A stretch of DNA of 64,000 nucleotides, from the NCBI GenBank assembly GCA_041490445.1, contig JBGPTF010000001.1, forward strand, positions 186,001 to 250,000, read 5' to 3'. The translations under genes and the position numbers were made by a program. Below are positions 14,877-23,845 of this stretch, one piece after another. Within the stretch, counting starts at the first letter, position 1. Each line of letters starts with the position of its first letter. The notes under the pieces were generated by a model. That model was not told the origin of the DNA. It ran no database searches and was given only the letters and a program-made list of their open reading frames with translations. This stretch comes from JBGPTF01 sp041490445. Its GTDB lineage: Bacteria; Acidobacteriota; Terriglobia; Acidiferrales; UBA7541.

Positions 14877-16817
14877 TTACTGGGACGAGAGAACGACCCA
14901 CCTCGTCCGCTGTACCGACGAAGATAGGTTCGCGCTGTCGGTGCCCGATCCGGTCAGTGCAGTGGAGGGGAACCACGGCGGTGCGAACCCGCCGGAAGCG
15001 AACCGGCGATCGAAGTAAACATTTCGGGTCGTCGAGTTGATATTGCTGATGGTGTTCTGGATTCTTCCGCCGACGATCGTCAGCGTGTTGATCGCCGCGC
15101 CGTTGTTGATCAAGCTTCCCTTTCCCGAAGTCCCCCCGCCGGAGGACGAGAGCGTGGCGATGCTGGCGTCAATTTCGAGATTGCGGCTGCTCTGGCTATT
15201 GGAGAGGTAGATGTTGCCTCCCGCCGTGAACAACCCGAGGACCTGGCCGTGGTCGTTCCCAGGAATGAGTGTGTCGGCGGGAGTGCCCGGAATCTGGTTC
15301 TGGGTTTCGGTGACTGGCTCGCTCTTGTAGAGCAAGTCGCCGGTAACTGTGATGTTGCTCGCCGCGACGACTGAGATCGCCGAGGCGTCCTGAACCGCAG
15401 GCAGGCTGTTCCCGCTGCCATCGTGGGGCCCCGTCAAAGAGGTGACGCTCCCGTCCACATAGAGCATCGTGGCGTCTCGCGTCACGGCGCCGGTCGAGGG
15501 GTCCTTCTGCACGGGCACGCCGGAGATGGTGATCGAGGTTGAGCCATCCGAGACCGTCGTCGTATTCGCGGACATATCCACCGTGATCGTCGTGGTCGTG
15601 CTTCCCTGCTTGATGGTGTAAATTTGTTGCGAAGTGCCGCTGATCGAGAGCGTCACGGCCGCGTTGCCTTCCACGTAGAACCCGCCGCCGCTAAACGTCC
15701 GCGTGGTGGACCCGCCGCTCCCGGAAACCGTGTAGGGAATGAAGACGCCGGAGCTGGCCCCGCTCGTTGGATATGGATTCCCGCTGACGTCGAGGAGCGC
15801 GCCGTTCAGGTCGCTCTTAGTGACCGGGCTCGTGTTCGACCCTTTGCCGTCGAGGACCGCCCGCTCCTGGCTGTAGTCGTTCGGGGGCAGCGGGACCGTC
15901 GGCTGGGCAAGATTGATGGAGCCGGACTGATACGTCGGCTTGATACTCTGCCCTTTGCATGTTCCAGTCGTGCAGGAGTCACTGGAAGCGGCGATTGAGT
16001 CACACTTCGACGAGAACTGGTAGCCCGCCGTCGTCGAATGGCTCCCAACAGTGTCGGTAAAAATATAGCTGCCGGTGGTGCCGAACGTCCAGCCGCCGTT
16101 GGTGAAGACCGGCCCGCTAATTGTTCCCGGGACGAGATAGCTGCCGCTGCAGACGTTGTACTGGTCGATGAACATGCCCCAGGCGGCAAAGCTGGCAGTG
16201 CTACCCGCACCCGGGATGAGAGTGGCGTTGATGAGCAGAGTCCCTTGATCCTGGATCGTCGCTTGTTCGGAGCCCTGCGCCTGCCCCTGGGAAGTCAGCG
16301 TGTAATTGTAAGTGTACTGATAACCGGTGGTCTTCCCTGTCCCGTCCTTGATTGTGACGGGTTGGGGAGGGGCCGTGATCAAGCTCAGAGATGCGCTGGT
16401 GATTTGAAAACTGCCATTCCAGGAATTCTTCGCCGGACCTGTATTGATCTTCGTGTTGCTGCCATACGCGGAGAGCAGGTGCGACTGCACCACTGCATCT
16501 GTCCCGGCGGGGATCGGCGCGGTCGTGCTCGAAAACGTGGCCGGAACCGCTGCTTCAATCTGATTCAGCATGTATTGCCGGGTGATGTTCAGCCCCGAAT
16601 CCGCCGCATAGAACGAGCCGCGATAGTTCCGGTAATAGCCGTTGATCATGGAATCCGAGTTCACCGAAAGGACCATCGCCAGGCTCAGCGCACCCATCAA
16701 CATGAGCAGCAGAAGGGTGATGATGAGGGCGGATCCCCGCTCCTGCGGCTTGCCGCTCTTCTGCGCTCGGCAGGGACACTCGGTCAGACTCCGCACTTCG
16801 ATTAGCGCTCGCACCAT
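14877..16817 (-). CDS. pilX: Very large PilX-like type IV pilus assembly protein
   Basis: 646 aa from ATG 16817, chosen for GAGGT upstream; a TTG at 16829 is also in frame. The N-terminus has a prepilin-like hydrophobic helix (RGSALIITLLLLMLMGALSLAMVLSV) followed by FYAADSGLNITRQYML, the A-E/D-x-GL pattern of PilX N-terminal domains. Ordinary PilX proteins have under about 200 residues. The extra C-terminal 500 residues are serine-, threonine- and glycine-rich and predicted beta-structured, so it could be a tip adhesin or a PilY1 substitute. It is last in the four-gene minor pilin operon. Confidence 0.75.
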   Translation of the reverse strand: MVRALIEVRSLTECPCRAQKSGKPQERGSALIITLLLLMLMGALSLAMVLSVNSDSMINGYYRNYRGSFYAADSGLNITRQYMLNQIEAAVPATFSSTTAPIPAGTDAVVQSHLLSAYGSNTKINTGPAKNSWNGSFQITSASLSLITAPPQPVTIKDGTGKTTGYQYTYNYTLTSQGQAQGSEQATIQDQGTLLINATLIPGAGSTASFAAWGMFIDQYNVCSGSYLVPGTISGPVFTNGGWTFGTTGSYIFTDTVGSHSTTAGYQFSSKCDSIAASSDSCTTGTCKGQSIKPTYQSGSINLAQPTVPLPPNDYSQERAVLDGKGSNTSPVTKSDLNGALLDVSGNPYPTSGASSGVFIPYTVSGSGGSTTRTFSGGGFYVEGNAAVTLSISGTSQQIYTIKQGSTTTTITVDMSANTTTVSDGSTSITISGVPVQKDPSTGAVTRDATMLYVDGSVTSLTGPHDGSGNSLPAVQDASAISVVAASNITVTGDLLYKSEPVTETQNQIPGTPADTLIPGNDHGQVLGLFTAGGNIYLSNSQSSRNLEIDASIATLSSSGGGTSGKGSLINNGAAINTLTIVGGRIQNTISNINSTTRNVYFDRRFASGGFAPPWFPSTALTGSGTDSANLSSSVQRTRWVVLSSQ

Positions 16818-16825
16818 GGAACACC

Positions 16826-17884
16826 TCAATCGTTCATGCTCAAGTTGCGCGGATTCACAACGATCGAAATCCCCTGGATCTGGTAGGGTCCGTTGTCAAA
16901 CGGATTGCGGAAGACGAATTTCGGATCGTTATTGGGCGGGGTGCGGCCGATCAACGAGATCCGGACCGAGCGCACCAAGGTGTAGTCATAGGCGTAGGAG
17001 GAAGCCACGTAATTGTACGTCGCGCTGTCCGTATCGGCCGTGCCGTTCCAAATCGTTGCGCCGACTTTGAATCCGATGATTTGATCCGCAAGCACGTCCG
17101 TGCTTCCACCGGCGGACCTCATCAACCTCGGATTCGTCTGGTCGGACGCATCCACCCAGTATTGGACGGGACTCAATTTCAGGATCCAGTCGGTGTCACA
17201 AAAGGTTATTCCCAGCTTGTTGTTCGGGTTTGTAGAAATGCCGAGCGGGTCATTCGACGAAGTGTTCGTGCCATTGGCCCCGGTCGGATTGTGCTGCAGT
17301 TGAATCTTGGCGCCGGAGGCCTTGCCGTCTTTCGTCAGAACGACCGAAGCCATTTGCGAACCGTCGGCCTTGATGAGGAGAAGTTGATCTCCGGTCTTGA
17401 AGAAGGCTGCGTCCTGGGCGGCGGTATCGCCGGGAGCCGGGTTGCCGAACAGGGTAGAGCTCGTGGTGCTGACGCAGTTCGTGCCAATGTCCGTCGGATG
17501 GATCAGCGGGACGCCGGACTGCGTGGCGATGACGTTGAGCGCATCAAAGCACGTCGAACCGTAGGTGTGTGTCGCAGCGTCGTAGCAGTTAGCGTTTGCA
17601 GCTGGATCGTTGTTGACGATGGTGACGCCGATGGGAAAGTTCGGGACGTTTGCGCCGGCGAAATATCCCGTTCCGGCGTTCACAACGTCAAGCTGAAATT
17701 GCGTGGCGGCGTTGCGCAGGCTCAAATTAAGGCGCGTCAAATTCTGTTGCTGGCGGAAGAGCGGCGTTTCCTCACTGAACAGCGCCAAGGAGGCGCCCAC
17801 GACGATCAGAAATAGTCCCATGCCGATCATCAGTTCGACCAGAGTGAATCCGCGCTGCCGGGCTGCTCGAAAAGGCTGTTTCAT
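16826..17884 (-). CDS. pilW: PilW-like minor pilin
   Basis: 352 aa from ATG 17884, whose ATGA overlaps the upstream PilV stop. The type III prepilin signal RQRG-FTLVELMIGMGLFLIV sits at residues 9-25, with the conserved Glu5 of the mature pilin. The remainder is the PilW-like domain (RQQQNLTRLNLSLRNAATQFQLDVVNAG). It acts as a minor pilin in type IV pilus initiation. Upstream frame extension to 18001 is antisense-like and was not used. It follows PilV and precedes PilX, the usual minor-pilin gene order. Confidence 0.85.
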   Translation of the reverse strand: MKQPFRAARQRGFTLVELMIGMGLFLIVVGASLALFSEETPLFRQQQNLTRLNLSLRNAATQFQLDVVNAGTGYFAGANVPNFPIGVTIVNNDPAANANCYDAATHTYGSTCFDALNVIATQSGVPLIHPTDIGTNCVSTTSSTLFGNPAPGDTAAQDAAFFKTGDQLLLIKADGSQMASVVLTKDGKASGAKIQLQHNPTGANGTNTSSNDPLGISTNPNNKLGITFCDTDWILKLSPVQYWVDASDQTNPRLMRSAGGSTDVLADQIIGFKVGATIWNGTADTDSATYNYVASSYAYDYTLVRSVRISLIGRTPPNNDPKFVFRNPFDNGPYQIQGISIVVNPRNLSMND

Positions 17885-18480
17885 GGCCGCACCATGCTCA
17901 TTTGGAAGGTCACCGGCGGTCGGACAGTCGGATCCTGCGACGTCACCAGAACCGTGATCCGCCGCACGGCGGCAATCGGCGTATCTTTTTCGATGACCCA
18001 ACGACGCTTGAAGGCAATCAGCGCCGGAGCGTTAGCACTGGTCGTGATCGTGATCTGGCCATTTGGCGCATGGCTCGTGGTCGTATAGAGAGTTTTGCCC
18101 CCCGGATCGAGGCCGCTCAGGGTTTCCGAATAGGTGCCCTGGTCTGCGCCGAGGGAGATGAAGTCGTAGTAGTTCACGCTCACGGTGACGGCCCCAACGG
18201 TCACGTTCTGCACGATGTCTGCTGTCAGGCTGCCGGCCGTGCTTCCAGACGTTACCGCCACTTGCGGGTCGTCGAATGCCCAACGATCCAGGTCTTCGAG
18301 TTTTTCCGAGGCCAGCGTCGAGGCCAGGCTCAAGAACCGCGACTCATTGGTGCTGGCAAGGGTGTTGGTCATCAGTAGCGCCATCGAGACGAGGCCGACC
18401 GTCAACACGGCCATCGCCACGGCCACTTCAATCATCGTGAAGCCCCGCTCGGGGGCGCGCTTATGGAGTGATAGTGACAT
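17881..18480 (-). CDS. pilV: PilV-like minor pilin
   Basis: 199 aa from ATG 18480, inside the end of the FimT gene (20-bp overlap). The prepilin motif ERG-FTMIEVAVAMAVLTVGLVSMALL is at residues 10-33, with cleavage expected after Gly and Glu at mature position 5. The C-terminal part carries short beta segments (VTVGAVTVSVNYYD). It belongs to the minor pilins that prime type IV pilus assembly. The name PilV follows from position and length; a type II secretion pseudopilin (GspI-like) is the alternative. Confidence 0.8.
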   Translation of the reverse strand: MSLSLHKRAPERGFTMIEVAVAMAVLTVGLVSMALLMTNTLASTNESRFLSLASTLASEKLEDLDRWAFDDPQVAVTSGSTAGSLTADIVQNVTVGAVTVSVNYYDFISLGADQGTYSETLSGLDPGGKTLYTTTSHAPNGQITITTSANAPALIAFKRRWVIEKDTPIAAVRRITVLVTSQDPTVRPPVTFQMSMVRP

Positions 18481-18955
18481 CGCCAAGGTTTGACACCGTA
18501 ATAGTTTTGGTTTGTCCGGCATGGCTCAAGCTGAAGCTCATCTGACCGGCGGTGGCCTGCACCGTCCCGCTCGGATTGCATTGCAAAGTCGTCGCCGCGC
18601 TCATCGCGATCTCTTTCGAACCGGTGATGGGCACCGCCGCTCCCACTTTACTGAACACGGCGGCGGGAGGCACTTCATTGGAGATCTGATAGGTCAAATT
18701 GTCCTTGCTGAAGGCGACTTGGTACTTGAAGCCGTGCATGATTGCCTGGTAGCGCGTCGCCGAGATCGCCCCGGCCGCCGAAACTGTCGCTGAATTCAGC
18801 CGCAAGATCTCCATTTCGCCCGTGATCACTGGCACCGCGAACGCGGCCAGAATGATTCCGACGGCGACAACCATGACCAGTTCGATCATGGTGAATCCGC
18901 GGCTCACTCCTCGGCCGAGGCGGATGGGGTCTCGATTGTTGAGCATTCTTATCAT
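18461..18955 (-). CDS. FimT/GspH-like minor (pseudo)pilin
   Basis: 164 aa from ATG 18955. The prepilin signal SRG-FTMIELVMVVAVGIILAAFAVPV starts near residue 19; cleavage leaves Phe1 and Glu5. The rest fits the GspH/FimT domain (AATTLQCNPSGTVQAT, then VSNLGDVTITP). FimT acts as a minor pilin in type IV pili, in some species in DNA uptake; GspH is the equivalent in type II secretion. It is the first gene of the four-gene minus-strand operon. Upstream (19020-19075) the DNA is AT-rich, with an inverted repeat TTCTTT/AAAGAA, but no clear promoter was seen. Confidence 0.8.
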   Translation of the reverse strand: MIRMLNNRDPIRLGRGVSRGFTMIELVMVVAVGIILAAFAVPVITGEMEILRLNSATVSAAGAISATRYQAIMHGFKYQVAFSKDNLTYQISNEVPPAAVFSKVGAAVPITGSKEIAMSAATTLQCNPSGTVQATAGQMSFSLSHAGQTKTITVSNLGDVTITP

Positions 18956-19179
18956 TTCGTCTCGCCGTTTAGGCCTGGCGCTTTATCTGGCTCGGGTTCA
19001 AGCGCCCAGGGAGATGGAGCATTCGCCCGGCCACTCTGCATCTCACAGAATTTCTTTAGAAAGAATATCTTACAGACGATACGGGGGATTGCCCTGGGAG
19101 GCTCGATTCAAGCTGGGGTAGAAACGTAACGGATTGGCCGGCAGCGGCGTGCGTTTCCCTGGCTCGGAATGTGACACGA

Positions 19180-20346
19180 TTATCCGCAAAAAGCGCGAAT
19201 CACGTGATGCAGAACCTCTGCGCAGGCGACCACCGAATCGAGCTCCACGTATTCGTCCGCGCCATGCAGACCGCGCCCGCGCGGACCGAAGACCACGCCC
19301 GGGATGCCAGCGGCCGAGAGAAGCGCCGTGTCGGTCCATGCTGCCATGCCGGTGAGCTCGACCGGTCCCGTCACGGCTCGAATCGCGGCGCTCACTCGCT
19401 GGACGAGGTCGGCGTCCGCCGCGATTTCGTAGGGGGGACGAAATGCCAGCCCGCGCGCCGTAGCGCGAAACTCCGGGTCACGCACGCGCAAGCCTTCGAG
19501 CAAGCCGCGAAGATCCGCTTCCGCCTCCGCGGCGGATTCCCCCGGCAGCGTGCGCCGCTCGATTTCCAGCCGGCATTCCGCCGGATAGCTGGAAAGTTCC
19601 TGGCCTCCGCGGATCAGCGACGCATGCAGCGATCCGTGGCCAAGCAGCGGATGCGGCTCGCCGGCGGCAAGCTTGCGATCGAGCGCGTCGAGCAGATTCA
19701 GCACGCGCCCCATCATGCGAATCGCGTCGCGCCCTTCGGCAGGCAGGCTGCCATGCGCGGCGCGGCCGTGCGTAATCACTTCGAACCACGCGTAGCCTTT
19801 GTGCGCAATGCAAAGGTTCAGGTCCGTTGGCTCTAGGACGACGGCGGCGCTCGCGGAAAATTCCCGCAACAGCGCTTCCGTACCGATGCTGTTGCACTCC
19901 TCGTCCACCACGGCGGCGATGAGGAGCGGCTTCGCCAGTGGCGTGCCACGAGCTGCCGCAATTGCCGCCGCGCACATCGCTGCGACGCCGCTCTTGATAT
20001 CGAGCGCGCCGCGGCCGTACAGACGTCCATCACGCGCGCGCGGCGTGAAGGGATCTTCCATGTTTCCCGCCCCGACGGTGTCGATGTGCGCGATCAGCGC
20101 AAGCGCTGCCTTCTTCACTCCGCCCTGTTCGGCGGCTCCGCGGGGACCGCAGATCGCGATGACGTTGGGCCGGCCGGGCGCAGCTTCTTGCAGCTCGGCG
20201 GAAATTCCATGCGCGCGTAGAAAACCTTGCAGGAATTCCGACGCCGCAGCTTCCCCGCGCGCGCCGGGGACCAGCGCCGGATTCACCGAATCAATCGTCA
20301 CGAGTTCCCGCAGCAAATCCGTTGTCAACTGTGGGTCAACTTCCAT
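19180..20346 (-). CDS. M20 family metallopeptidase (ArgE/DapE type)
   Basis: A 388-aa zinc-dependent amidohydrolase with the M20 motifs in order: LIAHIDTVG near residue 90 (first metal His/Asp), GRGALDIKSGVAAM near 112 (bridging Asp), VVDEECNSIGTEAL near 143 (catalytic Glu pair) and a C-terminal GVVFGPRGRGLHGADEYVEL (last metal His). These enzymes remove acyl groups from acetylornithine, succinyl-diaminopimelate or short peptides; the sequence does not settle the substrate. It stands alone on the minus strand. The start at ATG 20346 gives the usual ArgE/DapE length. Confidence 0.85.
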   Translation of the reverse strand: MEVDPQLTTDLLRELVTIDSVNPALVPGARGEAAASEFLQGFLRAHGISAELQEAAPGRPNVIAICGPRGAAEQGGVKKAALALIAHIDTVGAGNMEDPFTPRARDGRLYGRGALDIKSGVAAMCAAAIAAARGTPLAKPLLIAAVVDEECNSIGTEALLREFSASAAVVLEPTDLNLCIAHKGYAWFEVITHGRAAHGSLPAEGRDAIRMMGRVLNLLDALDRKLAAGEPHPLLGHGSLHASLIRGGQELSSYPAECRLEIERRTLPGESAAEAEADLRGLLEGLRVRDPEFRATARGLAFRPPYEIAADADLVQRVSAAIRAVTGPVELTGMAAWTDTALLSAAGIPGVVFGPRGRGLHGADEYVELDSVVACAEVLHHVIRAFCG

Positions 20347-20722
20347 GGACGTCCCGAAAGCAACTCCTCAGCTTACCGCTCTTTTCGTAGTTTTCGCGAA
20401 TGGCCGCGCTTCTTCACACTGCGCTTCGGAGACGATCGCGGCGGGCGCTCGTACGCCGCGCCGAACCACCGAATCGCCTCTGCGAGGCATGCGCGCGATT
20501 CGAGGGGCCGGATATTCCAATCGGATTCAGATTTTCGCGACGCCATCGCAGTTCATTGTATCGAAACATTCCACGAAAATATTCCCTGTGCGAAATGAAC
20601 CGGGGCATTCCCGGCGTCCAACTCCGCGAGGCGGATATTCCTGCGCGCGCCGGCTGCGCTCTGCTGCCTGCGCTTGATTACCGGAAACAGAAACCGTACG
20701 ATGCCGACCCGGAGGAAATTCC
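20347..20722. other. Intergenic stretch
   Basis: No gene is supported between the divergent M20 peptidase and the hydrolase. Only the AGGA ribosome site just before ATG 20723 is clear. Confidence 0.4.
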
Positions 20723-21676
20723 ATGAAGCGTGTGCGCGTTCTTGTTCGGGTCGTCGCCATCATCGCACTTCTTGCGTTCGGCAGCAGCGCACTCGAAGCG
20801 CAGCAGGCGAATAACACGAAGCCCGCCGCGGAAGCGCGCATTGAGTCCAACGTCATTTATGGAATGTATTCCGGCCTCGCCCTGCTGATGGACGTTCACC
20901 ATTCTTCCCATCCGAACGGCTACGGCGTGATTTTGATTCCCGGCAGCGGCTGGCTTGCCCCGCTCGGCTACGATGCCGCGCCCCTGAAGAACGAAACGCT
21001 GCAGGTGAACCTTTTTTCGACTCCGCTGCTCGCGGCCGGTTACACCGTTTTCGTGGTTGATCATCGCGCCACGCCGCGCTTCCACTATCCCGCGCCGGTC
21101 GAAGACGCGCAACGCGCCGTCCGCTTCATTCGCTTCCACGCAAGAGACTATGGCATCAACCCGGGCCGCATCGGCGCCATGGGCTATTCTTCCGGCGCGA
21201 ATCTCGCGAGCATGCTCGGCGTGCTCGACGGCAAGGGCGACCCGGCCGATCCCGATACCGTGAATCACGAAAGCGCGCGGGTGCAGTGCGTCGTCTCCGG
21301 CGGCACGCCGAGCGACCTGACCACCACGCAAACGCCCGCCGGCGTCGCGTTCATCTCCACTTACATTGGCAAGCCGTTTTTCCCCGGCAACAAGCAGATG
21401 ACCGAAGGCTACAAGGATTTCGAAGACGCTTCCCCGCTCTTCCACGTCGCAGCCGGTGATCCGCCATTCTTCTTATTTCATGGCGAGAAGGACACGCTTG
21501 TGCCGATCGACCAGGCCGAGCGGTTCGAGCAGGCGCTCGAAAAAGCGGGTGTCCCCGCAAAGCTCGTGCGCATCCCCAACGCCACTCACGTCAGTTTGAT
21601 ATTGCCCGACGGCCCTGATTTTCTCGGCGACGCGGTGCGCTGGTTCGACCAGTACCTGAAAGCAGCCTCGAATTGA
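20723..21676 (+). CDS. Secreted alpha/beta hydrolase (esterase-like)
   Basis: A 317-aa protein with a signal peptide (hydrophobic to about residue 25, ALEAQQ). The alpha/beta-hydrolase fold shows an oxyanion region LIPGSGW near residue 72, the nucleophile elbow GYSSG with Ser156, an acid in HGEKDTLVPIDQA and the His in NATHVSL. It resembles the dienelactone hydrolase/esterase group (BD-FAE-like) acting on esters outside the cytoplasm. AGGA lies upstream of the ATG. It is single-gene; the next gene starts 169 bp downstream. Confidence 0.8.
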   Translation: MKRVRVLVRVVAIIALLAFGSSALEAQQANNTKPAAEARIESNVIYGMYSGLALLMDVHHSSHPNGYGVILIPGSGWLAPLGYDAAPLKNETLQVNLFSTPLLAAGYTVFVVDHRATPRFHYPAPVEDAQRAVRFIRFHARDYGINPGRIGAMGYSSGANLASMLGVLDGKGDPADPDTVNHESARVQCVVSGGTPSDLTTTQTPAGVAFISTYIGKPFFPGNKQMTEGYKDFEDASPLFHVAAGDPPFFLFHGEKDTLVPIDQAERFEQALEKAGVPAKLVRIPNATHVSLILPDGPDFLGDAVRWFDQYLKAASN

Positions 21677-21844
21677 GAGGTTCTGCTACATTTCAGCGAC
21701 GAACGACGAATCACCGGCGTGGAATCATCGTTCGCTTGACAGGGCATCCCCTGCGGGACAACACTCTGCGCCAGCCGGCGGGGATTCCGCCGTTCCCTCG
21801 AAGTCGCGAAGCGCGAACCGAGCGTTCGTCACAAAGGAGAGCCC

Positions 21845-22258
21845 ATGCGAGTCAATTATGCCGCGGTGGTTGTCGGGGCCATTCTCTACTTTTTGCTGGG
21901 AGGGCTGTGGTATGTCGTGCTGTTCGGCACTCGCTGGGCCGCGCTGATGGGAAAAACCGTGGAAGAGATGAAGAAGGCCGGCCAACCGGTCCTGCCCTAC
22001 GTCGTCGCCCTGGTCTGCAACCTGATCCTCGCGTACGTGCTGGCGTTGATGTGTAACGCGACCGGCGCGAAAACAGCCGGCAAAGGCGCTGCCGCCGGCC
22101 TCCTTCTTTGGGTCGGCTTCGTGGGAACGACAACGCTGACCACCTATCAATTTGATGGGCGGCCTTTCCAATTGTGGGCGATCAATTACGGCTATTCGCT
22201 CGTCGGGATGGTCCTGATTGGCACCATTCTCGGCGCCTGGAAAAGGAAAGCTGCTTAG
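21845..22258 (+). CDS. DUF1761 membrane protein
   Basis: A 137-aa protein with four predicted transmembrane helices: residues 5-27 (AAVVVGAILYFLLGGLWYVVLFG), about 48-67, about 85-103 and about 112-130. The WYVVLFG and the terminal GTILGAWKRK match DUF1761, a family of small inner-membrane proteins of unknown function. AGGAG lies 7 nt before ATG 21845. No operon partner is visible. Confidence 0.8.
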   Translation: MRVNYAAVVVGAILYFLLGGLWYVVLFGTRWAALMGKTVEEMKKAGQPVLPYVVALVCNLILAYVLALMCNATGAKTAGKGAAAGLLLWVGFVGTTTLTTYQFDGRPFQLWAINYGYSLVGMVLIGTILGAWKRKAA

Positions 22259-22322
22259 CGAACTTCAGGAGGCTGTTGTCTCAAAAGGAAAGGGAAACGA
22301 ATCTCCGCATACGCAAAAAGGT

Positions 22323-22397
22323 TGGTAGCCCCGAGGGGAATCGAACCCCTATTTCGGCCTTGAAAGGGCCGCGTGCTAACCGTTGCACCACGGGGCC
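22323..22397 (-). tRNA. tRNA-Glu (anticodon UUC), CCA encoded
   Basis: On the minus strand the acceptor arms are GGCCCCG (22397-22391) and CGGGGCT (22333-22327), pairing seven bases with one G-U. The anticodon loop in CCCTTTCAAGG gives anticodon TTC. The T-loop TTCGATT is present after GGGG. An A discriminator and a genomic CCA (22325-22323) follow. Confidence 0.95.
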
Positions 22398-22453
22398 ACC
22401 GGGGATCGAAAGCAACGGGACGACAAGAATTATAAGGGATTCGGGGGAATTCA

Positions 22454-22504
22454 CCAACCGATGGGATCGAGCCGTGGTGGATAAGTTTCGGGGAAGCCGA
22501 TCAC
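22454..22504. repeat. Diverged direct repeat, left copy
   Basis: A 51-bp segment matches 23647-23697 at 39 of 51 positions. In one frame both copies read T-D/E-G-I-E-P-W-W-I/V-S, and several changes fall at third codon positions. The two copies flank the DUF5996 gene. Confidence 0.5.
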
Positions 22505-22698
22505 CCGCCCAAGTGGTTTCGGTCCATCCCGACAGCCTCCACCCACTCTCGTCAATGCGCGCTTCTGATGCCAATCCGCTCGAATGGTTCGAAGCACGCC
22601 GTTCGAGCGCCCGAAAATGATACGATTCGATATCCTAGAGGCACACGCACATGCGCGAAGCGCGTTACCGCTGGTGCCCGACGAGCAGAGAAAACGAG

Positions 22699-23631
22699 AT
22701 GCCAACCATCAATGATCGCGGGGACCGCTGGCCCGCACTACCCCTCGCCGAGTGGAAGGACACCTATGCCACTCTGCACATGTGGACGCAGATCGTCGGG
22801 AAAGTCCGCTTGGCGCTTAGCCCGCGGATCAACCATTGGTGGGGATCGACTCTCTACGTCACCGCTCGCGGTTTAACGACCTCGCCGATCCCCTACGAGA
22901 AGGGAGTTTTTGAGGTTGCGTTCGATTTCGTCGCGCACACCCTGGAGATTACAACCAGCCTCGGTGAGAGCAGGACGTTCCGCCTCATGCCCCGCACGGT
23001 TGCCGAATTCTATGCGGAATTCATGGCCGCGCTGCACTCGCTTGGCATCCCTGTGAACGTTTGGACCATGCCCGTGGAAGTGCCGCGGCCTGTTCGGTTC
23101 AATCTGGATGAGAGTCATGCGTCTTACGACAGCGAGTCTGCGCATCGCTTCTGGCAGATTCTCGTCAGCGTGGACGCCGTATTCCGTGAGTTTCGCTCGC
23201 GATTCATCGGCAAGGTCAGTCCCGTCCATTTCTTCTGGGGTAGTTTCGATCTGGCGGTGACGCGCTTCTCCGGCAGGCGCGCGCCGGAGCGTCCGGGCGC
23301 CGACCCTGTCACCAAAGAGGCGTACTCCCACGAAGTCATCAGCGTGGGATTTTGGCCGGGCGACGGCGAGATCGTGAAGGATGCAGCCTTCTATGCGTAT
23401 GCCACGCCAGAGCCGCCGAGATTCAAGGAAGCGCGGGTGCGCCCGGCAAAGGCCTTCTATAGCACCGAGAGAAGCGAATTCTTTCTGATGTATGACGATG
23501 TTCGATTGTCGGATTCTCCCGAGCAATCGTTGCTGGACTTCTGCCAGAGCACCTACGAGGCAGGAGCCATCCTGGGAAACTGGGATCGCGCGAACTTGGA
23601 GCGGCCCGCGTCAGAAGCTGCTAACGCTTAA
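22699..23631 (+). CDS. DUF5996 family protein
   Basis: About 310 aa from ATG 22699 (MPTINDRG, then WPALPLAEWKDTYATLHMWTQIVGKVRLAL). A frame from 22651 would add 16 residues. The W-K-x-T-x-x-T-L-H-x-W-x-Q-I-V-G-K start and the FFWGSFDLAVTRFSGR, HEVISVGFWPGD and YDDVR blocks are characteristic of DUF5996, an uncharacterised family. No catalytic residue set is known. No operon neighbour is present. It lies next to tRNA-Glu and is flanked by two diverged 51-bp repeats, a sign of past rearrangement. Confidence 0.8.
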   Translation: MPTINDRGDRWPALPLAEWKDTYATLHMWTQIVGKVRLALSPRINHWWGSTLYVTARGLTTSPIPYEKGVFEVAFDFVAHTLEITTSLGESRTFRLMPRTVAEFYAEFMAALHSLGIPVNVWTMPVEVPRPVRFNLDESHASYDSESAHRFWQILVSVDAVFREFRSRFIGKVSPVHFFWGSFDLAVTRFSGRRAPERPGADPVTKEAYSHEVISVGFWPGDGEIVKDAAFYAYATPEPPRFKEARVRPAKAFYSTERSEFFLMYDDVRLSDSPEQSLLDFCQSTYEAGAILGNWDRANLERPASEAANA

Positions 23632-23646
23632 CGTACGCTGACCGTC

Positions 23647-23697
23647 CCGACCGAAGGGATTGAACCGTGGTGGGTCAGTCTCGGAGAAGGCGACTAT
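23647..23697. repeat. Diverged direct repeat, right copy
   Basis: The partner of 22454-22504, with 12 mismatches in 51. It starts 15 bp after the DUF5996 stop. Its frame (EGIEPWWVSLGEGD) continues about 17 codons to a stop at about 23751 and has no start codon. Confidence 0.5.
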
Positions 23698-23845
23698 ACG
23701 TCCAGTAGCCATGCCAACACAGCACCATCAACGATGATCTCGGACACGGTCTGAGTTCTCGTGCGCGAAATCCTGGGCCGAAGGCGAAGGAGCGGGACCG
23801 TCGGTTTGCACACCCGAGCGCAGCGGGGAACGGGCAAAGAGGCTC

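Noticed and set aside
22323..22504. tRNA-Glu as an attachment site for an integrated element
   Set aside because: The nearby repeats do not match the tRNA 3' end, and no integrase gene is present.
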